Assembly (NCBI GenBank): GCA_036346255.1
Contig: CM070640.1
Span: forward strand, 36,947,238 to 37,011,237
DNA length: 64,000 nucleotides
Source: Ampelocalamus luodianensis
Lineage: Eukaryota; Streptophyta; Magnoliopsida; Poales; Poaceae
Reading direction: 5' to 3'
The notes below the pieces were generated by a model that was not told the DNA's origin, did no database searches, and saw only the letters and a program-made list of their open reading frames with translations. A program made the translations under genes and the position numbers. Each line of letters starts with the position of its first letter. Position 1 is the first letter of the stretch. Shown here one piece after another: positions 53,401-64,000 of this stretch.

Positions 53401-55960
53401 GCCGCCGTCACGCACCTCACCTATTCCCTTGCCACCGCAGCTCCATGCCTTCGCCTCCTTCCGTAACTCGCCGCCCTCCTTGCCCTTGCCCTCACATGCC
53501 CTCTCCTCGCTAGACAGGGGGCACGAGAGCTTGGCCAGAGTAGCCCGCCCGGTTTGCCATGGCCCAAAGAAGAAGAGAAGAAAAGGGGAGGAAGAAGACA
53601 TGGATAAAATTGTCCAAAGTGGCAAATAATCAATTGGCTCACCAACTTTGGGGCATCAGGGCTGTTACCATGTATAGGATGGAAAATCATCGAAACCACT
53701 ATAAGAAATGATCTGTATGGGGCAAATGATCAAATTTCTCTAAGAAATTACAGCTTCCATACTCCAGTGCAGCAAGCCAGCAATTGAACAATAAACCCAC
53801 AGATCACAAAAAATAATGGGTGTTGTTGGGGTACGGGTCCGAGGACCGAGGGTAGGACACTCGTCCTCATCTAACTGCCGGCAGGGCTCTTCCCTGTCGA
53901 GGTAGCGAGGCTCTAAGGTTTAGTTGAATTTTTTATTTCTCATTGTTTGATTGATAATAGATACGTGCTATCCCTTTTATAGGGACAGTCCGACTTAACG
54001 CCTAAGAAATAATCTATACGGAAACCTATCAATCCAATCTAATCTTTCTAACTATTAAAAATAACTTTCCTAATAAATATATTCCTAAAAATAACTAGAT
54101 AGATAAGGAATCCCAAAATAATCTACCTAACCAATTATTCTTTATTCTAGGAAACTCTGCATGGAAAATAGTGTGCTACAGTACCAGTGGTGTACTGTTC
54201 ACAACCCTGCTACGACGCCTTGCGCCTTTCTCCATAACAGGTGTAATTTCAGTCTAGCTGTCCAATTATAATCTGTGCGTAGTTGCTAGCAGTAGGAATT
54301 ATTCTGATCCTGGATCACAGTACACCTTACTATCTAGAGACTGGCAGCTTACCAACCTGCTTTGGAATTAACAGGATCCTACGAATGTTACAAATTTTAA
54401 AAAAATCACCAACCTGATGATACACTAATAAAAGTGCAGATATAAGTATATAACCAACGCAAACTTCTCATTGACAACATTACCCTTGTAACATTAAGCT
54501 AAGGGTCAGCAACAGATTTGCATGCTAGTAAGGCAATAGAACTGTTAGGTGGACTAATACTATGAATACAACGAATATATGTCAAGACTAACACTTATGG
54601 ATATAGAACTTGAATAGAATCAGATGGTGAACTCACTTGGCAATGTACAAGTATTTGAAACATTCTTGAAACATCAACAATTTCAGTAGCAGTCGTTGCA
54701 ATTTTCACTATGTCAGCTCCTGTTGCTTGAATCTGAGCCACCAAATTTCCAAGCTCCTCTGCCGACGGAGTGTTCTCAAAGTTATGGGATGAAACGATGA
54801 CCTTACAATTTTCAGGTTTCTTTCCAGACACGAGTTTCATGAATTTGTCAGCAACCTGCATAACAACACAATTATAGTGAGCAACTGCCAACTGATTCAG
54901 TTGTTTAAAATACACATAATTAACATTATAAACACAAAATAATCGAGTGTTAAAAATATTGATCACCTTTAGACAGGGTTTATTTTAGTGGATGTCTCTT
55001 AAGTTAGTAACTCGATGGCGTGAGCTTAAATTGGCATATACATACTACATGTGAAAGTCTCAAAGTCTCAGATATCTAATTAACAATCATAGCAACAAGC
55101 CTGCTTGGCTGCTTTTTTTTTCTCTTTGAGAAGCAGCCTAGCATTGTGCGACAAGTAAACAAACATATTTTTCAATTCATTTAGCGTTTTATTTAGCTTA
55201 AAGTAAACAAACCTACTGAAATCAAACAAAGAAAATTTCTTTGCCTATTACTAGCAGCAAAGACCAAAGAATAGTCTTGTGATTCAGTTCCTCAGATAAA
55301 AAAGACAAGAGGGTAGAGCTAACCTTAAGCTCAATATCAACGTATTCAGCTCCCAGTTCCATTGCCAATAGAAGTGCCTCAAACCGAGGTTCGTCGTCGC
55401 CTTCATATTCGCCTCCTTCCCACTTCGGCCTATGCAACCAACATTAAACAGTATATTTAGCTTAGGAACGCTGAAAACATCCTGAAAGGTGTATACAAAG
55501 TTGCCCAAACACAACTCGAATTGTTCTTTGCTATGATGATACAAGGCACACTGAAAATCAAATTTGTCCCATTCGATTATACTTAAACCCGCTAAAATTC
55601 CCTAAAAATCCCACGATTCCCAATCTAATCCCGAACAAGAACCCCTCTCAGGCAAGAAGAACCGGACCCCTCCCCACCAAACCTCAACCCCGAGCGAGGC
55701 GGCCAGGCCCACCTGTAGGTGACGAGGGCGGGGAGCGGACGGGGTTCGGCGAGGAGGACGGGCAGGTCCCGGCGCGGCGCGAACCCGGCGAGGCGGTCGA
55801 GCCGGAGCTCCGCCACGTCGGCGCCGAGCGCGGCAGCGGCGGCCACCTCCGCCGCCATCTCCCGCGACGCCCGCGCCGTCGCCGGCACGCAGAGCAGCGT
55901 CTGGGGCCGCGCCACCGCCGCCAGATGGACCACGGCCGACACCGACATTGCCGTCGCCAT
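50465..55960 (-). CDS. Bifunctional 3-dehydroquinate dehydratase/shikimate dehydrogenase (10 exons, 527 aa)
   Basis: Catalyses steps 3 and 4 of the plastid shikimate pathway: dehydroquinate to dehydroshikimate, then NADPH reduction to shikimate. Exons on -: 55960-55713, 55429-55324, 54855-54637, 52576-52230, 52097-52034, 51935-51830, 51580-51443, 51007-50859, 50763-50601, 50508-50465; all GT-AG, phases agree (1584 nt). DHQ dehydratase type I half: ELRLDRLAGF, EYVDIELK, VSSHNFENTPS (catalytic His) and ADIVKIATTA (Schiff-base Lys). SDH half: GKPVGHSKSPVLHNEAF, IPHKEAAV (catalytic Lys), GAVNTI, GYNTDYVGA, NADP loop VIGAGGAGKALAYGA with NRTF, and GLEMFIRQAMGQFEHFTG. It ends APDNLLRDIVLTKT. The N-terminus before the first domain is short, so the plastid signal is weak or an upstream start is missed. 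Introns 3 and 7 hold TE insertions. Confidence 0.95.
51611..51768 (-). mobile_element. Short retroposon (LINE/SINE 3' end) in DHQ-SDH intron 6
   Basis: A 158-bp insert is bounded by a perfect 12-bp direct repeat GGCACTTAGAAT (51599-51610 and 51769-51780). On - it ends in an A-tract (GGTTACCAAAAAAAA), the signature of target-primed retroposition. It contains TTGTAACTCTCTTTCCTATA followed by TAATGAACTCCTGCCCC, as in 3' ends of grass LINEs. It lies between exons 6 and 7. Confidence 0.8.
52889..53740. mobile_element. MULE in DHQ-SDH intron 3
   Basis: Terminal inverted repeats GAGAAATTTGATCATTTGCC at both ends, followed by matching GGTTTC(A/G), CCATCCTATACATGGTAACA and CCAAAGTTGGTGAGCCAATTG blocks (about 120 bp in all). 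A perfect 9-bp TSD TAAGAAATT occupies 52880-52888 and 53741-53749. The interior is GC-rich (possible captured sequence on + around 53355-53465, NLRILLAGAAVTH) but no family was recognised. Non-autonomous. Confidence 0.92.
53824..54239 (-). mobile_element. Solo LTR in DHQ-SDH intron 3
   Basis: Starts TGTTGGGGTACGG and ends CCATAACA (TGTT/AACA ends), with a perfect 5-bp TSD GGTGT at 53819-53823 and 54240-54244. On -, CCTATAAAAGGG is a TATA box, giving its orientation. No internal region is present, so recombination between LTRs removed it. Confidence 0.9.
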
Positions 55961-56197
55961 CGTCGGAGGAAGATTCGGGTGTCGCGGTGGTTGGTGAGAT
56001 GGGGGTTTAGCTTTTTGGCAAAATTGGCTACAATTCCTTGAGTGGCGGTTGGACATTCCAAATTTTGTCTTTAAAACGCTACTATTCTGTGCCTTTTGCT
56101 TTACAACACTAAAGTTATTATTATATTATTTTCGGCATCGAGAGAAGATTGTTGAATTATTGGTTTTGCTCTTCAGGTCACCTGGTTCAGTGGATAG
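55961..56197 (-). promoter_or_regulatory. Proximal promoter/5'UTR of DHQ-SDH
   Basis: About 240 bp separate the start codon from a hAT element (56198-57297). Transcription on - must start here or in the element. No clear TATA box was seen. Confidence 0.4.
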
Positions 56198-57297
56198 TAG
56201 GGGTGAAAACGAATTGGATAATAGCTCTATCATATTTATTTTCATATTTTTTTCGGATCTGGATACGAATACGAATACCTCGGATACGAATACAAATACG
56301 AATAATATCGAATATGAATACGGAGCGAATACGAATCGAAACGAATACGGTCGCAGATATTTTTCGGAACATGAAAACCCCTTAAATTGTATGCCAGAAA
56401 TTAACGAAAACATATAACTAATTTATTTGATGCAAACATTCATGACTGGTTCATATTTTTAGCAACCACACATAACATTGGCACTAGCAGGCTACATTAA
56501 CTAGTTCATCATAAACATAACACTTAGTTTACCATATTTAGCTCATAAATCACAACTCACAAAATCACAAGTCATCACGCATTCACACTTAATTCATCAT
56601 ATACATAAAACTTAGTTCACACTAGTATCGATTAGGCTGTATGGTTAATCTATACGCAAATAACTGTAACATCCTAAATGTTACCAAAAATAAAATTAAT
56701 AAATTTATTATTTTATTAGATTTTCTGAGATTTAAAAGAGTTTTCCTCGTTAAAAAGGAAAAAATAATAAAATAAAATTAATTATTTAATTTTCTAGTTT
56801 TTAATGTCAAAAATTAAATTTATTGAAAAAGGAAATTTTAATTAATCTATTGAATTTTTTGGATTTTTAAAAGTTTTTTCCTATTTTTTAGAAATTAAAA
56901 ATAATTTATATACAAAAATAAAAACCAACTTTGAGTTGGAATTAATTTTATTAACTTTAAAATAATTCAAAGAATTTATGTGATCTTTTCTAGAATTTTT
57001 TTAACTCTATTTGCTCTTTTCTAAAAAACTATTTGATTTGTTGCATTTTCTGAAATTCGAAAATCAATTAAAATCTCTTTTCCTATTTTGGGCCAAAATC
57101 CTCTTTTGGGCTGAAATCTGGATATCCGGACTTCATCTTATCTGGATAATCCGTATTCATTTCCGTATCCGCTGGATAGCATGCCTACCGTATTCGTTTC
57201 CGATTCGAAAACTATCCGAGGAAAATCCAATCCGAGACAATCCGAATCTGTTTCTGTTCGGATCGGTCGGAAACTATCCGATCCATTTTCACCCCTA
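56198..57297. mobile_element. hAT element upstream of DHQ-SDH, with nested LTR fragment
   Basis: Ends TAGGGGTGAAAACGAATTGG and, reversed at the right, TAGGGGTGAAAATGGATCGG, flanked by GTGGATAG (56190-56197) and GTCGATAG (57298-57305), 7 of 8 matching. Subterminal regions are dense in GGATACGAATACGAATAC / GTATTCG words. About 56664-57115 is an AT-rich TGTAACATCC-family LTR fragment inserted in it. No transposase. Confidence 0.8.
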
Positions 57298-57305
57298 GTC
57301 GATAG

Positions 57306-58562
57306 GCCCACATGTCATATTCCTCTTCTTCCTCCATTCCTTCCTCCCCAATATTCTCTTCTCCCACAGATGGCGCCACTGACGCACGCACGCGCAGCAG
57401 CTAGCCACCGAAGCAAGGCATGGCACTCTTTGTCTTCTTCCTCACCACCGCCTTCTCCCACCTCTCCCTCCCCTCCACCACCAAGCCCCACCCGCTCCCT
57501 TTCCTCCGCCTCCTCCCCTCCCCCGCCGCGCCACACTGCACGCCTCACCCTCTCCGATCGCCGCCGACCTAGTCGAGGCGGCGGAGCCCACCGAGGAGGT
57601 GGTGGCCATGGGGAAGGAGGCAGAGGAGGATGAGCTGTCGGGGGTGGCGCTGCGCAAGTACGTGAAGCAGTGCCTGCCAAGCGAGAGGAGAAGGCATGGG
57701 GAGATCCGGCTATCGAGTCCGCCGAGAACCTCGTTGTTGTCGCTAGATCTAGTGTCTCCCTCCGCTCCGACCACCGGATCTGGCGGATTTCCTTGCTATT
57801 CTGGCGTCTTTCTCCCCTCCAGCCGTCGGATTTCATTTGTGGAGATATGCCCCAAAACTTTGTACCAGGTGAGGATTATTTCATTTTTCTTTTGATTAAA
57901 AAAAAACTCTTGAAAATTCTTGTATCCGACGAATTCGTGTGAAGATGAAATTTCTTGTGCCAATGAACTTCTTGTGAAGATGAATTTCTTGTACCCGATG
58001 CAATTTATCTAGTTAAATTTCCCCCATCCACTTGGTATGCGTTCTTGTTCTTGAGATAGTTGGATAATTTTTTTCGATGAATCATTATTTCCATGAAATG
58101 TCAACAAAAATCTTGAAGATGAAATACGAAAATGCAACTTATTCCAGTTTCTTGATGATGATTTCCCTTGCAATTTCATTGGAAGTGAAATCCAAAAATG
58201 CAAATTTCTTTTTTGAATGGATATGAACATGGAGAAGAACATAAGCATGAGCAACATGAACATTCTTTTTTTTTTGTTCTGTCAAAAATGCTTAAGAGAA
58301 TTTGAAACCATCTGCCAATGATGTAGTTTGGGTGAGGGTTTAGATGCGGTCTGATTCAACAAATCGAAATGGATTGAATCTCTTCTAACTTTTTGAAGGT
58401 GAAAAACGGAAAAGGCAACAAAATAATGTTACAAAAGACCTCCATCCAATCAAACATTACTTGATTTTTTAGCATCGTGTGTTCGTACATCGTATTTCTC
58501 TCAACAAGAAATTTCGTATGACGTCGGGCCACTATCTTCTCTCCGCCGCCCTCCTCCATGCA
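57306..58562. other. GC-rich then AT-rich sequence, possible decayed gene
   Basis: 57360-57900 on + is GC-rich and has a frame containing ADLVEAAEPTEEVVAMGKE then DELSGVALRKYVKQCLPSER, compatible with a once-coding exon that I cannot assign. A GT (ACCAG|GTGAGG at 57866) could be a donor, but no following exon was identified. 57900-58560 is AT-rich with nothing recognisable. Confidence 0.35.
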
Positions 58563-61013
58563 TGTAACATCCCAACGTTTTGTTACCAAAATAAAATTAA
58601 TAAATTTATTATTTTACTACAATTTCTGGCTGTCAAATAGTTTTCTTGATTTGCCGTAATTTAAAAAGAGTTTCCATGGTTTAAAAAAATCAATTATTTA
58701 ATTTCTTGGTTTTTAAAGTCGAAAACAAAATCTATTGAGTTTTTGGGATCTAAAGTTAAAAAAATGTTAATTATTTTTTTCTTTTGAATTTTCTCGCATT
58801 TAAAAAGGTTTTCTTTATTTTCCTAAAATTAAAAATAACTTATGTACAAAAATAAAATCCATATTTAATTTGGAAATAATTTTATTAAGTTCAAAATAAT
58901 TCAGGGAATTTCCTTGAATTTTTATAGAATTTTGAAACTCTATTTGGTATTTTCTAAAAGTTCCTTTTTGATTTTTTTTAATATCTAGCAATTAAAAATG
59001 AATTGATGTCCGCAAATAAAAACCAAATTTGTGTTGAAAATACTTTATTTAAGCTCAAAATACCCTATTTAACTACTCTGAAAATTCATTGAATTGTTGG
59101 CCCTATATTACTATTTTTCAAGTTTAAAAATAATTTTTAGCAATATAAAAATAATTACTGTGTAATAATAAAATTGTTATTATTATTATTATTTTATTTG
59201 AGTTCAGAATGTTATGTTTAATATATGTGATTTATTTCGGATTTTTCGGAATTAATTTGCTATTGTTTTCGGAATTAATTAGTGTCTTTCCGATTTTGAA
59301 AATGAATATTCCTTGGAACATTCTGTGTGCTACAGTGACTCCGGCGTGAACAGTACCGAAGGGGTTATTTCCCTCAATAACTCCGTCGAGCAATTCCCGC
59401 AAAACCGTTACTCCTTTGCCCCTATAAATTGAACCGTAGCCTCTCCACCCTATTCCCCACATCCCTCTCGCTTAGATTTGCCAAAATCCACCCAGAGCCC
59501 CCTCTACTAGCCCTTCTTCTCCAACTCCGGCGAGCCCGATCTCCTTATCCGTTGCTCCGTTGTGCACCAGATTTGACCGGTGAGTTCCTATTGAGATTCT
59601 CCACATTTCTATTCAAGTGGAATTTTGATTTACTTAATTTTTCACCACCGGCCACATCTTCTTCCCCAAGTCTAACGAGAACTTCGTTGAGCCCGATCTC
59701 TTCATTCATTGGGTAATTGCTCGAACCCTTTTACATACATGTTTCTTTCAATATTATCTACCTTTCTATTCAAATAAAATTTTGAATTTCGTAATAATTC
59801 GTCACTGCCATGTCACGGCCACCTCACCGCCCAAGCCCACGTGGCAGCCCACGTGTGCGTTTGCGTGGCTCGCACTATTCCTTGGGCCGGTCCACCGTGG
59901 ACCAAACCCATTTTCATAGACCCGGGCCCACATGTCATTGACTCCAACCATTTTTCTTTACAAAATAAATTCGGCCGAAAATTTATTTTTCCACCTGCAG
60001 ACATCATGCTAACACAATAAAGGGATTTCCTTCAGAAAAGTAATTCCTTAAATTCTGAAATTCGGAATTCCATCTTTTCATATGATAATCAACCTTCCGG
60101 ATGTTCGTTCTCCTTCATACGAACTCCGATTCCGTCGATTCAACTTCCTAAATTCATATAAAGTCAATACCTTCCTCCCAGTAATTATTTTATATATTTT
60201 TTAGATTTTATTTGGATTTTATTTGAATGTTATTTGAATTCGGATCGTTTACGCGTATAGATTTCGACGACTTCGGACGACCGGATTTCGACATCATTTG
60301 AGAGCATCAATTAATCAAGCAAGGCAAGTTATACCCTTGATCATATTGATCCCATTATTTCAATTATTTATATTGTGTTTTAAATTATTACTGCATGCTT
60401 ATTTATATCAGTAATTTAAAGTCCTGTTTTAAATGTATAGTTATGCCTAAAATCCTTTGTATGGCCAATTTTGATAATTGAAGCAAACATATTGTCACTA
60501 TAGATAATACCTAGTTGATACCATAGTATGAACTAGATTATTTTGAGAAAAAATTATGCTTAGCCATACTTATAAACCAAACATGTTTAATTTGGGAAAT
60601 TTCAGCCAAAAATCAATTGTTGTTTAAATCGAATCCATAGCATTGGTATGTTATGGAGGTTTATAAATGACTTTGAAAAAAATAAAAAATAAAAAAAATA
60701 GTTTGGACTTGGGCATAATGGACGTTTGATTGGTGCATGTTAATGCACGGGTTCAACCTGGTCAAGGGTTCGTTGGAAAGTTGCCCAAGTCAGTTAAGGA
60801 CCGGTCTTCGAGTGTATAATGCTATGTCTCACCGTACTACCACATGTCCTCACTATGGGGAGTAGGACCTGGCTGACTAATTTGCAAAGTTCCATTGCGG
60901 TCGATCCAACTGTTTCGGTGGGTTGTCTTTCATGACTATGTTCCCCCACCTGGCACAAGAGGGGGCTTCTGGAAGGTTGTAGCCAATGGGAGCGAAACCT
61001 TAGTGAGGGTGGA
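58563..61013 (+). repeat. LTR of the TGTAACATCC family (interrupted)
   Basis: Starts TGTAACATCCCAACG. Has a TATA box CCCTATAAATTG near 59420 with a pyrimidine-rich leader, the AAGCAAGGCAAGTTATACCC motif at about 60320, and late sequence resembling 38.3-38.7 kb of the LTR at 36321. It is cut at 61013, where a second copy starts. Confidence 0.65.
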
Positions 61014-63282
61014 TGTAACATCCCAAAGTAATGTTACCAAAATAAAATAAAATTAAATAAAGTTAGTGTTTTATTGGAATTTCTGAAAAATTGGAAAGAG
61101 TTCTATTGCTTTAATTGAATCTTTGAAATTTTGAAAGTCAAAATTTAAAATTTATTTGAAGTTCTTGAAGTTTTATTTGATTTAATCTGAAAAATAGAAA
61201 TTTACTTAATTTCTAAGATTTTCTGAGTTTTTAAAAGCTTTTTCCTAAATATTTTAAAGTCAAAACAAATTTATTTGCAAAATTAAAAGCCAACATAAAG
61301 TTGGAAATAATTTTATTAAGTCCAAAATAAGCAAGGAATTTCGTGAATTTTTCCATAATTTTTGGATTTATTTTGTTATTTTCTAAAGCATAATTAAATT
61401 ACTTGGATTATTTAATTAGCAAAATCATTTAAATTCGGAAAATCAAATAGGCCGAATTCTCCCGCTGCCCATTCCTCGCGCGCCGGCTCGCTTGGCCCGC
61501 CCGCTCTCTCTCTCTCTCCTCCGCACTTGGCCCCACCCGCCACCATATCCTCGCCTCTTCTCCGACGCGGCCCCGTGATCCTCTCTCTCTTCCCCACCCT
61601 TCTTCTTCCTCCCGCGCACCGCACGCCCGCCATTACCGCTCGCAGACGCCTCTGTCAACCGCCGCCTCACCACCTCGCGTCTCGCACGACGACGTGCGCA
61701 CGACCCGCACCTCTACCGCCTCCATTCCCACCTTCTCCTCTCTCTCGCGCCCGCCTCGTCCGCGCACCCTAACCGCCGCTTGAGCTCGCGCACACGATCT
61801 CCCTCCCCGCATCGCCTCGCCCTATTTAAAGGCGCACTGGAGCGCCTCCTCCACAACTCGCTTGCACCACTCACTTCTCCTCCTCCGAGCTCGCAGAATT
61901 TGAGTTCTTCCGCCGCCACCACCGTGGGTCTCCGCGCCTCTAGCGCCGCCACCGCCGCCACTCGCCGCCGCCACCAACGGCATCGCCAGAGCCTCGCTCA
62001 CGCCGCGGCGCGCACCGACTCGCCCGAGCGCCACCGGAACGCCGCGCCGCCACATCGCCGAACCGCACCGCCGCATATCTCCTCGCCGCCGCCTCAGGTG
62101 ACAAAATCGTGCGCATAGTAACCCCCACGCTTCACTCTATCTTTTGGTACCCTCGCCGGCTGCTACCATGCCGCCCTTCGCCGGCAAGCTCGTCGTCGTG
62201 CCGTCGCCGACCTCGTGTCAACGTGGCGCTGCCACGTAGGCGCCACCCGTTTGCCACCTCGGCACGTTTGCCCTCGTGGCATCCCCGTAACGGCCGGGTC
62301 AGCGCCACATGCGCACGGACCGCCACCTCATCCCCAGCCCTAGTCCACATCCACCCGTGGACTTGGTCCACATGAGCCGTGAGACCGACATGTGGGACCC
62401 ACGTGTTGGAAATTCTTTTAATTCCTTTAAATTCCGAAAAAATCAGCTGCTGACGTCATCATGCGCAATAATTTGATTTTCCTTTAGAAAAATAAATCAG
62501 GGAAATCTAATAAATTCTGAAATTAGGTTTTAAATAGATTTAAACTTAGAGAATTCATATCTTTTGAATCCCAACTCCAAATTGGGTGATTCAAATTGCA
62601 AAATTTGTATAAAATCAGTATCTAGCTAACTAAACCAAAATTATTTAATTTTGAGTTCATTTGACCACAAATTCCTTTAAAACCTAAATCTAACATTTCA
62701 TGTAAATTCAAACTTCAAAAGCCCATATCTTTTGCATCTGAACTCCGATTGAGTCCATTCAAATTTCTAAATTTATCTAAATTCAAGATCTAGCCAACTA
62801 AACCAAAATTATTCAATTTGGAGTTGATTTGAATCTTATTTGAATTTAGTTTGAATTTAGCTTATTTTCGCGTATAGATTTTGACGACTTCGGAAAGTCA
62901 GATTTCGACGCCGTTGAAGAGCACATAAGAGGATTGATTTCGACTGTATGATTATCGTGATTGTACACATAGACTACCTGGAGAAAGTACTTGTGAGTAC
63001 TAGGTGACCTGTTAAGAAAAACAACATCACCTCGATGTCGCTTGATCTGTTCACCTCAAGCAAGGCAAGTTACATTCTTGATCATATTTGCACCCATTAT
63101 TTAAAATTATTTGAATTCTGTTTTAACTAATTATTGCATGCTTATTTATATTCAGTAATTTAAATTCCTGTTTTAAATATATAGTTATGCCTAAAATCCT
63201 TTGTATGGCCAATTTTGATATCAAATCAAACATATTGTCACCCTAGATAAAAACCTAGTTGATACAATAGTATGGACTAGGA
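61014..63282 (+). repeat. Second LTR of the TGTAACATCC family (truncated)
   Basis: Starts TGTAACATCCCAAAGTAATG directly after the preceding copy. A TATA-like CCTATTTAAAGG is near 61822, a GC-rich leader at 61450-62380 and the AAGCAAGGCAAGTTACATTC motif at about 63060. It is interrupted at 63283 by the start of another LTR type. Confidence 0.65.
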
Positions 63283-64000
63283 TTGTGGGGACCCCGGTAA
63301 TTATCTCCATAAGACCGAGATTAGACAAGGTCTTAGGGACATAATTACGGGTCTCCGGTAAATGAATTCCAATTTAACTCTATCCACGTGAGAGGCTTAG
63401 CCGAATACTAAAGCCTCAACGATCATGCGCGCTGCTCCTTTGTGAGCGCTACGTGATTGTCGATTATCTTTCGATTCGAAGCACTACACTTAGTGAGTTA
63501 AATGGGGATTCATTAACAACGAGTATGACTTATATTGGCTCCCAAGATCAACGACCAATATACTCATACCCTCATCCAACGTTGATTACATCCATACAAC
63601 GCATACAACAAGAGATCAAAAGACATACGCATAATAGTCACGATCTCGACTTATTACATACGGTAACCACCAAATTCAAAGTAAAGTATCAAGTAGCAGC
63701 GGAAGCAAGTAAATTAAGCAAAAGACCGTAGTGGTATGCCCATCACCCATCGGCAACCGATGGGAGTTAAATGATAGCACACTACTCGTTAGTGTCACCC
63801 AAGTCAATACTAACAAGATCGCCGGACTCATAATCTTCCTCACCGAAAAGGCCAAAAACATCCGGTGAGTACAAGTGTACTCGCAAGTCTTACACAAATA
63901 AAATTAGTTATGCATAAGGGTCATTCAAAGGATGGCTCATATTGGTTTAGTTTTGCGAAAGAGACGCAACAAATAACATCCTACACATACTAGTTTTCAT
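63283..64000. mobile_element. Edge of another LTR retrotransposon
   Basis: Begins TGTGGGGACCCCGGTAATTA, a TG start inside the preceding LTR, and runs past the end of the window. The other end and the TSD are not visible. Short frames here have no recognised family. Confidence 0.5.

Overview
This is a plant nuclear window from a grass, most like rice (Oryza). Two split genes have canonical GT/AG introns and GC-rich first exons, there is a eukaryotic tRNA-Pro gene, and the rest is dominated by grass transposon families: MULE/Pack-MULE, CACTA, hAT, Ty3/gypsy LTR elements and large repetitive non-autonomous LTR elements. No bacterial features are present, and most long GC-rich reading frames are repeat artefacts. 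Coordinates of TE ends and exon borders were read by eye from splice sites, terminal repeats and target-site duplications (TSDs).

Genes. (1) On +, 10404-18975: a complete 10-exon organellar phenylalanyl-tRNA synthetase (446 aa), whose introns carry a hAT-like element and a MULE nested within a MULE. (2) On -, 55960-50465: a complete 10-exon bifunctional 3-dehydroquinate dehydratase/shikimate dehydrogenase (527 aa) with a probable 3'UTR intron; its introns hold a MULE, a solo LTR and a short retroposon. (3) tRNA-Pro(AGG) at 30163-30234. (4) An apparently intact two-exon F-box/Cys-rich gene (260 aa) carried inside a CACTA element at 45143-46069. (5) An orphan first exon of a mitochondrial carrier (29517-29622, -). 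Captured or decayed fragments include a polyamine oxidase piece in a Pack-MULE, a ROH1/BYPASS1-like piece, a plant-mobile-domain pseudogene and a hAT transposase relic.

Layout. 1-2600: AT-rich sequence with a Pack-MULE. 2628-9859: a non-autonomous LTR element packed with tandem arrays. 10.2-19 kb: PheRS. 20785-25853: a degenerate Ty3/gypsy element with intact-looking ends (TSD AAGCA). 26774-28614: a MULE that is one giant inverted repeat. 29.5-31.7 kb: carrier exon, tRNA-Pro and a putative DNA element. 31.8-39.5 kb: a hAT relic with a 1.6-kb tandem duplication and an LTR of the TGTAACATCC family. 39.5-43.6 kb: mobile-domain pseudogene split by a MULE. 43653-48865: CACTA element with duplicated cargo cassettes and nested hairpin elements. 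49.9-56.0 kb: DHQ-SDH. 56.2-57.3 kb: hAT element upstream of its promoter. 58.5-63.3 kb: two more TGTAACATCC LTRs back to back, and from 63283 the edge of another LTR.

The two housekeeping genes act in unrelated pathways (organelle translation; aromatic amino-acid synthesis). The striking theme is gene-fragment capture and cargo carriage by DNA transposons, and survival of both host genes despite heavy intronic insertion.
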